Origin: JBNJGT01 sp046496745 | Lineage (GTDB): Archaea > Nanobdellota > Nanobdellia > Woesearchaeales > JACJVW01 | Direction: 5' to 3' | Assembly: GCA_046496745.1 (NCBI GenBank) | Contig: JAWOGQ010000011.1 | Coordinates: forward strand, 1-27,845 | DNA: 27,845 nt | Shown here: positions 23,314-27,845 of the stretch, in pieces | Layout: the number at the start of each line of letters is the position of its first letter | How positions within the stretch are numbered: position 1 is the stretch's first letter | Program-made: the position numbers and the translations under genes | Notes under the pieces: model-generated | What the model saw: only the letters and a program-made list of their open reading frames with translations | Database searches by the model: none | What the model was told of the DNA's origin: nothing

Positions 23314-24000
23314 CTACTGCTTTTGTTCAAAGAAGGTCCTGTCAATATAATGGATCTTCCGGTATGTGTCCAGAAGCATCTTCTTCCATTTCTCATACTC
23401 CTTGTCCTCTTCGACCTTAATCTCATTGAGGCGCTTGAGTATCTCATCACAATCTTTCAATGAGGATTTCATGTGATCGGATGCTTCCAGAATTGCTTTG
23501 TAATCTTCAATCTTCGTGAAAAGAGGTTCTTCTGATAATTTGATCTCTTCCCTTCTTTTCTTGATCTCTTTTGCTCCAGCCATCTGCTTGCTTGTAAACT
23601 GGGACTGTTGTTCAGATTGCTGGTTGTAATCAGTTTCCTGTTCTTCTTGTTCAGAATTAAATGCAAAGTTCTGGTCCTGCATTTCTGATTGCGGGCTTTC
23701 AAATGGTTGCTGGTTTTGGCCTTCAAATTGTTGGTCTTGTGTAGTTGTCTCTGCGAAAGTATCCTGCGAAGGTATATTTGATTGCTGATCCTGTTGTGCT
23801 CCAGAAAAATTACTAAAATCCTGGGGGTTCTGTTGATCCATGCTTCCCTGTTGTGCAGGAGCAGGTGGTATCTCTCCAAAGTTGTCCTGTCCTGTTTGAT
23901 CCTGTTGATTCTGACCTAGGTTTGGAGGCGGGGGAATTTCCATCCCTGTGTTTTGAGGTTGTTCCTCTTTTTTTCCCAATAGTTTGCTCATAAATCCCAT
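23314..24000 (-). CDS. Gln/Pro-rich protein with C-terminal helical domain (first gene of trio)
   Basis: A 228-aa protein. The N-terminus (MGFMSKLLGKKEE) leads into about 130 residues of disordered Gln/Pro/Asn-rich sequence (e.g. IPPPPNLGQNQQDQTGQDN). The C-terminal ~85 residues are helical and basic then acidic (AGAKEIKKRREEIKLSEE, LFTKIEDYKAILEA, IHYIDRTFFEQ). That domain is homologous to the 77-aa protein encoded downstream. The start at 24000 has SD GAGGTG 4 nt upstream; a second ATG 9 nt in-frame is less favoured. The disordered region and paired coiled coils suggest a scaffold, possibly at the membrane. It is divergent from the sensor-like gene at 24128. Confidence 0.7.
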   Translation of the reverse strand: MGFMSKLLGKKEEQPQNTGMEIPPPPNLGQNQQDQTGQDNFGEIPPAPAQQGSMDQQNPQDFSNFSGAQQDQQSNIPSQDTFAETTTQDQQFEGQNQQPFESPQSEMQDQNFAFNSEQEEQETDYNQQSEQQSQFTSKQMAGAKEIKKRREEIKLSEEPLFTKIEDYKAILEASDHMKSSLKDCDEILKRLNEIKVEEDKEYEKWKKMLLDTYRKIHYIDRTFFEQKQ

Positions 24001-24091
24001 ACTACACCTCTGAGGTATAGCTACCTTCCCTTTTTTTAATACTTTTCGAGCACTTGCGAATAGCGACAGAATATTTCTCCTCGTAGTAACA

Positions 24092-24100
24092 TTTTTATAG
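24092..24100 (+). promoter_or_regulatory. TATA box of the sensor-like gene
   Basis: TTTTTATAG is centred 32 nt before the ATG at 24128, giving a leader of about 6 nt without an SD. Confidence 0.4.
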
Positions 24101-24127
24101 TGTAATGTCAGTCAAATTCAAAAAAAG

Positions 24128-24700
24128 ATGGACCAGGCAATCAAAGGCAAGGATGTATGCACCAGGGTATTCAAGATTATAATTGAATACATAAGGGAAA
24201 CCAAGGGTGATGAAGCACTTGTGGATGATGTCCTGAATCGCATATCCCTTTCTAAGGAGGATTATCAGAATGCAAACCATTGGGAATCACGTGAACAATT
24301 GCTTGCTTTGTTTGATATCGTTAAAGAGATGTTTAATGATAAGGATATCCTTTTCTCTATAGGCCAAAAATCAATTGATTTCAAGAAAGTGGGGCTTTTG
24401 CTTTCGATCCTGCGTCCGATGAGTGGGCCTGAAAAACTTTACAATCTGGTTCCCCAATATGACAAGAAGTTCATGAGATATTCGCAGTTCAAGATAATCC
24501 ATAGCGGGGATCATTTCATAACTTATCAGATGTTGTTTAGTGAAGGATATTCTCTTCTGAAAGAGGATGTGGATCTTATCAAAGGAGTTCTTAGTGCGTT
24601 GCCTACTATATGGGGTTATGATTTTGCTGAGATAACCGAGATCGAAACCCATTACGAGGAAAGGCGGACAGTCATCCGGTGTGACTGGAAGGAACAGTAA
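24128..24700 (+). CDS. Stand-alone sensor-like domain protein (V4R/HNOB-like), unknown function
   Basis: A 190-aa protein without a recognisable output domain. Helical N-terminus (VCTRVFKIIIEYIRETKGDE), then a core with RPMSGPEKLYNLVPQYDKKF, then a C-terminal beta-rich part (LSALPTIWGYDFAEITEIET, and RTVIRCDW). The order of a helical region followed by a Leu-Pro-Thr-x-x-Gly and a terminal Cys-x-Trp resembles V4R/heme-NO-binding-like ligand-sensor folds found in bacterial signalling proteins. This is a low-confidence structural resemblance. No heme-ligand His can be identified with certainty. No regulated partner is known; the divergent coiled-coil trio is the nearest candidate. Confidence 0.5.
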   Translation: MDQAIKGKDVCTRVFKIIIEYIRETKGDEALVDDVLNRISLSKEDYQNANHWESREQLLALFDIVKEMFNDKDILFSIGQKSIDFKKVGLLLSILRPMSGPEKLYNLVPQYDKKFMRYSQFKIIHSGDHFITYQMLFSEGYSLLKEDVDLIKGVLSALPTIWGYDFAEITEIETHYEERRTVIRCDWKEQ

Positions 24701-24710
24701 AATTTATAAG
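24701..24710 (+). promoter_or_regulatory. TATA box of tRNA-His
   Basis: AATTTATAAG is centred about 29 nt upstream of the 5' end of the tRNA. Confidence 0.5.
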
Positions 24711-24734
24711 TGCACCGTCAGTCTTAGCATGCAT

Positions 24735-24808
24735 GGCGGCCGTGGTGTAGCCTGGCAGCACAAAGGACTGTGGATCCTTTAGGGCGAGTTCAAATCTCGC
24801 CGGTCGCC
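24735..24808 (+). tRNA. tRNA-His (anticodon GTG)
   Basis: A complete cloverleaf: acceptor GCGGCCG (24736-24742) pairs with CGGTCGC (24801-24807), with one G-U pair. The D arm is GTGT/GCAC, the anticodon stem AAGGA/TCCTT with loop CTGTGGA, and the T arm GCGAG/CTCGC with TTCAAAT loop. The extra G at 24735 is G-1, opposite the discriminator C at 24808, the identity mark of tRNA-His. The CCA tail is not encoded, and the 3' end lies just before the stop codon of the convergent gene at 24810. Confidence 0.95.
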
Positions 24809-24809
24809 C

Positions 24810-25259
24810 TTATAGAATTTCTTTTTCTTCAAGTACTTCTACAAGTTCAAGGACCTGCTTGTAATAGGCCATGACAGAATCTATTGTAAGCTCAATGTTC
24901 TCATCATCCACTGTGAATGTGGTTGTGACATTACGCCTGTACTCGTTTACGCTTGTATATTCTGATATGTTAAGTTTTCTCAGGAAAAGATAGAGGTCCA
25001 TCCCTTCGTTGATGATCCTGCTTTCTGCAAAATGTTCCTTGATTATTTTTGCCTGCATGAGTGGGACTTTGGTAGTCTCAATCTCAGATTCTTCATTTAT
25101 GTGGTCTACAATCCCCTGGCTTAGGTATTCGAATGCTGCAACAAGCCTGTTGACTACGCTTTTTATGACGTCACCTGTCCGGGTGTATTTCAGGCTAACA
25201 TAGATTAAATGGTCAACTCTCTTCAACTCTTCTTTTGCATAGTATGTATTCTCATTCAT
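24810..25259 (-). CDS. Conserved helical protein, paralogue of its upstream neighbour, in Sec61-beta/NAC operon
   Basis: A 149-aa, mostly helical protein. The N-terminal half has LKRVDHLIYVSLKYTRTGD, VNRLVAAFEYLSQGIVDHI, and the C-terminal half a strand pair (TTTFTVDDENIELTI) followed by a long helix (VMAYYKQVLELVEVLEEKE). The same order of elements recurs in the 152-aa upstream protein (YLINRTYLTVGDSRLLLSGL, FLAFTKGISALL, RLVICSDDYNLNI, then a helix). They look like diverged paralogues of a HEPN-like or similar four-helix fold. The start at 25259 has SD GGAGGGTGA upstream and overlaps the neighbour's stop by 8 nt. Function unknown. Confidence 0.65.
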   Translation of the reverse strand: MNENTYYAKEELKRVDHLIYVSLKYTRTGDVIKSVVNRLVAAFEYLSQGIVDHINEESEIETTKVPLMQAKIIKEHFAESRIINEGMDLYLFLRKLNISEYTSVNEYRRNVTTTFTVDDENIELTIDSVMAYYKQVLELVEVLEEKEIL

Positions 25260-25710
25260 TTGTCACCCTCCGGATCTCTTCGATAAACTCCTTTGCTTTG
25301 CTGAGGTGTTTCTTTATCACGTCTGCGGTTATTATGTTCAGGTTGTAATCATCAGAGCAGATTACCAGACGATCTTTTTTTGTGAATTCAATGGCACTTT
25401 TCTGGTGTGCCACCAAAACCTCTCTTAATTCATAGATTGTATTTAAATATTGCTCTAATTTAAGTCTTGAGGCTGTATCCCCGAATATACTTATCTTACC
25501 TTCCAGGGTCTCAGGGAATTTTGGAATACGCTTATATTTTCGCTCATGGTATAGAAGCGCTGAAATCCCCTTGGTGAATGCAAGAAATGTATTTTCAAGT
25601 CCTGAGAGGAGAAGCCGGGAATCTCCTACCGTTAGGTAGGTCCTGTTGATAAGATATTCTGCTACGCTTATATTTTGAAGAGCTTCTTCAATCAGTTTAT
25701 TGGTTTCCAT
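25252..25710 (-). CDS. Conserved helical protein in Sec61-beta/NAC operon (HEPN-like?)
   Basis: A 152-aa predicted helical protein (NISVAEYLINRTYLTVGDSR; LENTFLAFTKGISALLYHER; KHLSKAKEFIEEIRRV). A beta pair (RLVICSDDYNLNI) lies near the C-terminus. No catalytic R-x4-6-H of HEPN RNases is evident, so a toxin role is not supported. It starts 14 nt inside the NAC gene and overlaps the downstream paralogue by 8 nt, so all four genes are probably one mRNA. The context suggests a role near the ribosome or translocon, by association only. Confidence 0.65.
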   Translation of the reverse strand: METNKLIEEALQNISVAEYLINRTYLTVGDSRLLLSGLENTFLAFTKGISALLYHERKYKRIPKFPETLEGKISIFGDTASRLKLEQYLNTIYELREVLVAHQKSAIEFTKKDRLVICSDDYNLNIITADVIKKHLSKAKEFIEEIRRVTNE

Positions 25711-26038
25711 TAGTCAGGTTCAGTATGGCTTCCGCAAGATCTCCACCGGTTTCTTCAAGTGCCTTGCGCGCATCTGCTTCTTCAACCTGGGCCTGTTCCA
25801 TCACTGTCTGGACATCCTCCTCAGAAATTTCCGGCTTAAGTTCCCTTTCTTCGGGTTCGCCGATGACCTGGTAGGTCTCCTGGCCCATCATATTGACTTT
25901 AGTGACCTGGGGATTATTGAATACAAGCTCTTTTTCACCTGTCCTGATGATCACTTCCTGGGCGTCTATCTCGTTTTGAGAGACTCCCATCTTCTTCATC
26001 ATCTGGTTCATCTTCCTTTGATTCATACCCGGCATCAT
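25697..26038 (-). CDS. nac: Archaeal nascent polypeptide-associated complex protein (NAC)
   Basis: A 113-aa archaeal NAC. It binds nascent chains at the ribosomal exit as a homodimer. The N-terminus is Met-rich (MPGMNQRKMNQMMKKMGV), the NAC domain (about 20-65) has EVIIRTGEKELVFNNPQV and TYQVIGEPEE, and the UBA domain (~72-108) has ISEEDVQTVMEQAQVEEADA and LEETGGDLAEAIL. The start at 26038 overlaps the TGA of the upstream Sec61-beta gene (ATGA), so the longer upstream frame is an artefact of the Sec61-beta gene. An adjacent ATG at 26035 is possible. It lies in an operon with translocon and unknown genes. Confidence 0.95.
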   Translation of the reverse strand: MMPGMNQRKMNQMMKKMGVSQNEIDAQEVIIRTGEKELVFNNPQVTKVNMMGQETYQVIGEPEERELKPEISEEDVQTVMEQAQVEEADARKALEETGGDLAEAILNLTNGNQ

Positions 26039-26208
26039 CCTAAAATACCCTGTCCGAAAGTGTGCAGTGCAGCAAGAATGATCATCACCACTATGCATAG
26101 GATGATGACATGTCCTGGAGAAAGTTCTATCTTGCTTTTATAGTCATCAAAATATCTTGTGATACCTGCTGTGCTCGATGGCATGCTTACTTTATCGTTT
26201 TTTCCCAT
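26035..26208 (-). CDS. secG: Preprotein translocase Sec61-beta subunit
   Basis: A 57-aa single-pass membrane protein. It has a charged N-terminus (MGKNDKVSMPSSTAGITRYF), the characteristic GITRYFDDYKSKIELSPGHV segment, and one transmembrane helix (VIILCIVVMIILAALHTF). This matches archaeal Sec61-beta in size and order. The TGA overlaps the ATG of NAC. There is no SD and the ATG lies 11 nt from the 3' end of the RNase P RNA, so it is probably translated from a transcript that begins upstream of, or within, rnpB. It shares its operon with NAC and two unknown genes, fitting co-translational export. Confidence 0.85.
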   Translation of the reverse strand: MGKNDKVSMPSSTAGITRYFDDYKSKIELSPGHVIILCIVVMIILAALHTFGQGILG

Positions 26209-26219
26209 TTTTCCAAGTG

Positions 26220-26517
26220 TAAGGTAGCAATAAGCCGCCTTCTGTCAGGCCCGAACAACTCTTTTGAGATGCGATGGCCTGCCTTAGCATTTAACTGAGC
26301 GCATTTCACTTGCACAAGCCAAGGGTGGCCTTTCACCTTTTCCCTTACCGTCGTCAGCAGGTTATCTCCCATACCGTCACCGGTTGGTTCGCTGCATCAT
26401 CCCTGATAAGGGGAGTATTTTTTCTGCGCCATTGCCATCCTTTTCAGGATCTCTTGCGAGTGGCATTTACTGTGGGCGGACTTTCCTCATGCATACGATA
26501 GCTAAGTTGCTACCTTA
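26220..26517 (-). ncRNA. rnpB: RNase P RNA
   Basis: The minus strand of about 298 nt shows RNase P RNA hallmarks. CR-I is GAGGAAAGTCCGCC (26488-26475), and near the 3' end CR-V is ACAGAAGGCGGCTTAT (26245-26230). A GGTGAAAGG element lies in the middle. The termini form an 11-bp P1 helix: TAAGGTAGCAA (26517-26507) pairs perfectly with TTGCTACCTTA (26230-26220). The exact ends are estimated from P1. It needs protein partners to cut tRNA 5' leaders. A TATA-like element precedes it, and the Sec61-beta gene starts 11 nt after it. Confidence 0.9.
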
Positions 26518-26539
26518 CTAAGAATAGGATTGTTTTTTC

Positions 26540-26550
26540 TTTTTTAAGCT
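26540..26550 (-). promoter_or_regulatory. TATA-like element of rnpB
   Basis: AGCTTAAAAAA on the minus strand is centred about 27 nt before the P1 5' end at 26517. It overlaps the stop codon of the upstream methyltransferase gene (26544-26546). Confidence 0.45.
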
Positions 26551-27632
26551 TTTTGTAAAATAAGGGCAAAAAACGATTCCTGTCCTTGTGAGACCGGGAT
26601 CTCTTCAATGACCTTGAATCTATCATCCCTGAGATCCGCAGGGTTGCGGGTAAGGAGGACTGCTTTCTTGCCAAGAACGTAATCTAGCTGGTGGAATAGT
26701 TCTGTATAGATCTTCTGGATCTCTTTTGGGTTCTTGTGCCTGGACATCTGAGGTGGTACAGTTACCACGTAGTCAATCTCGGTTTTTGAGTGCTTGGTAT
26801 CGAGCCAGGATATGTCCACCCTTGAGAAATTCAATGCTTTGTGTATGCCTGCAATCTTTGCATTCTTGTTTGCAGCCTTTACATTCCTTAGCATGCTATC
26901 ATACCCGATGATATTGGGTTTATTGTCCTTTTTTTGGTCCTGTTCCTCAAACCACTTATCAGGGTCTTTCTTGAACTGGGGAAAATACTGGAAGGCAAGA
27001 TGGTCCTTGTTGAAGAAATGCGGTGAAAGGCCTTTAGCATAAAGGGTGCTTTCTATGGGGATTATCCCGCTCCTGCTGAATGGGTCAACAAGGGTCTCAT
27101 TCCCTGTGAATCCTGCAAGCCTTGCAAGGCCATAAGCAATTGTACCTTTTATTGCAAGCCTGTTCGTGAAAAGCATGTAGCTGCGCTTGCTGAGATCTAT
27201 TCCTGCAAGGTCAATGCCTATGGTGCAGGTATTATCCCGGAGGTGTATGTGAACAGGAAATACCGGGTTGTCAAGATCAACAGGTGCTTTGTTCTCTTCC
27301 TTGAGGCGGGCACCAACCCTTTCTTCAACATCTTTACTTGAGAAGGGGTGGTCACCATAACGGGTGCATCTTGCTGCAAAGGAATCTGTCAGCCATTCTG
27401 TCCTGAGGGAAACCTTCTCGATATCTTCGAGAGTCTCAAATTCAAAATCATGAAGGAGTGCAAGGGTCTTATGGATAGACTGGGCTTTATAGGTAAGCCT
27501 GCAGGCTTCTTCGAATGATGTGTCAAAAAGAACGATGGATTCCTTTTTTTCAGAATCAATACCCAGGATTTCCTTTATTTCCAGCTGTGTTACGGTTTCA
27601 AGGCCTGGGTTTGTTATGGCTGCGAATCTCAT
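26544..27632 (-). CDS. THUMP-domain RNA methyltransferase, Trm14/RlmL-like, with degenerate catalytic motif
   Basis: A 362-aa protein with an N-terminal ferredoxin-like/THUMP region (1-~165; MRFAAITNPGLETVTQLEIK, then VHIHLRDNTCTIGIDLAGID). A Rossmann methyltransferase domain follows, with RLAIKGTIAYGLARLAG and motif I LVDPFSRSGIIPIES (~180-195). This order is that of Trm14/TrmG10/RlmL enzymes, which methylate guanine N2 in tRNA or rRNA. Two departures matter: motif I has SRSG instead of the usual CGSG, and motif IV reads DYVVTVPPQ, not (N/D)PPY. It could be inactive, or a distinct family with another target. It overlaps the gyrA stop by 4 nt (ATGA). Confidence 0.75.
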   Translation of the reverse strand: MRFAAITNPGLETVTQLEIKEILGIDSEKKESIVLFDTSFEEACRLTYKAQSIHKTLALLHDFEFETLEDIEKVSLRTEWLTDSFAARCTRYGDHPFSSKDVEERVGARLKEENKAPVDLDNPVFPVHIHLRDNTCTIGIDLAGIDLSKRSYMLFTNRLAIKGTIAYGLARLAGFTGNETLVDPFSRSGIIPIESTLYAKGLSPHFFNKDHLAFQYFPQFKKDPDKWFEEQDQKKDNKPNIIGYDSMLRNVKAANKNAKIAGIHKALNFSRVDISWLDTKHSKTEIDYVVTVPPQMSRHKNPKEIQKIYTELFHQLDYVLGKKAVLLTRNPADLRDDRFKVIEEIPVSQGQESFFALILQKA

Positions 27633-27845
27633 TTTGCAACCTTTGCAGTTGTGGCTATCCTGTCATCTGCAGAAAGCCGCATGAGCTTGACTCCCTGTGT
27701 GTTCCGTCCTATGACTGGTATGTTCTCCATGGATGTGCGTATAGCAAGCCCTTGCTGGCTAATGAGTACGATGCTGTCATCAGGGGTTACAGAATTTATG
27801 CTCACTACCTTTCCTGTCTTTTCTGTCACAAGCAACAAACAAACA
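27629..27845 (-). CDS. gyrA: DNA gyrase subunit A, C-terminal end (5' part outside window)
   Basis: The frame is open to the right window edge, so only the last 71 residues are present. They form a GyrA/ParC C-terminal beta-pinwheel blade: VTEKTGKVVSINSV, SIVLISQQGLAIRTSMENIP, IGRNTQGVKLMRLSADDRI. The blade pattern and the terminal position match the end of gyrA. Gyrase A wraps DNA through this domain to introduce negative supercoils. The stop overlaps the ATG of the methyltransferase gene (ATGA). An apparent TTG start at 27838 is only an internal codon. Confidence 0.9.
   Translation of the reverse strand, partial: VCLLLVTEKTGKVVSINSVTPDDSIVLISQQGLAIRTSMENIPVIGRNTQGVKLMRLSADDRIATTAKVAK

Noticed and set aside
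24810..25710. HEPN toxin-antitoxin interpretation of the ~150-aa pair
   Set aside because: No R-x4-6-H catalytic motif or partner nucleotidyltransferase is seen, and the operon is Sec61-beta/NAC.
26039..26098. N-terminal extension MHSGDDHSCCTAHF of NAC
   Set aside because: It lies inside the Sec61-beta gene in another frame; the ATGA-coupled start at 26038 fits NAC proteins.

Overview
The window reads as a piece of an archaeal chromosome, most likely from a DPANN lineage of the Woesearchaeota/Pacearchaeota type. The archaeal diagnosis rests on RadA, an RPA-like single-strand binding protein with a zinc ribbon, archaeal NAC, Sec61-beta, an archaeal-style RNase P RNA, and a tRNA-His with no encoded CCA. 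TATA boxes commonly lie about 26 nt upstream of the first start codon, which implies leaderless or nearly leaderless mRNAs. The DPANN placement is inference from gene content (minimal SufCB, gyrase, very large secreted proteins, many small lineage-specific proteins). Genes are tightly packed, with many ATGA overlaps.

Region 1-3321 (minus strand) holds genome maintenance: an RPA-like protein overlapping a YdjM/DUF457 membrane hydrolase, then a small conserved protein coupled to radA, then a YjbQ-family enzyme coupled to a secreted protein cut by the window edge. Region 3432-7691 (plus strand) holds PEP synthase and a minimal Fe-S assembly pair, SufC-SufB. The rpa and ppsA promoters are divergent and share a perfect 14-bp palindrome.

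Region 7684-16850 (minus strand) is the most distinctive part. It is a surface/attack locus with three translationally coupled genes: a 45-aa ribbon-helix-helix (RHH) regulator, an 829-aa membrane-anchored protein with a TSP1-like and Cys-rich repeat ectodomain, and a 1661-aa cadherin-like protein with roughly 100 N-glycosylation sequons. The promoter lies in two copies of a 22-bp module that fuses an inverted-repeat operator to the TATA box, which suggests autorepression. Immediately upstream is a secreted lysozyme-like protein with a LysM-like C-terminus, a surprising activity for an archaeon and possibly aimed at other cells.

Region 16933-20700 has a photolyase, an NQO-type flavoprotein, DAHP synthase, a 344-bp gap with a possible decayed small gene, and a YfcE-type phosphodiesterase. 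Region 20695-24700 has two paralogous lipoproteins, a three-gene coiled-coil operon of unknown function, and a stand-alone sensor-like protein. Region 24735-26517 holds tRNA-His and the overlapping cluster Sec61-beta, NAC and two paralogous ~150-aa unknowns, directly downstream of the RNase P RNA gene. The window closes with a THUMP/Trm14-like methyltransferase whose motif IV is degenerate, coupled to the 3' end of gyrA.

Several genes are shorter than usual ORF cutoffs and were found by reading the sequence: the RHH gene, Sec61-beta, RNase P RNA, tRNA-His, and the partial secreted protein at the left edge.
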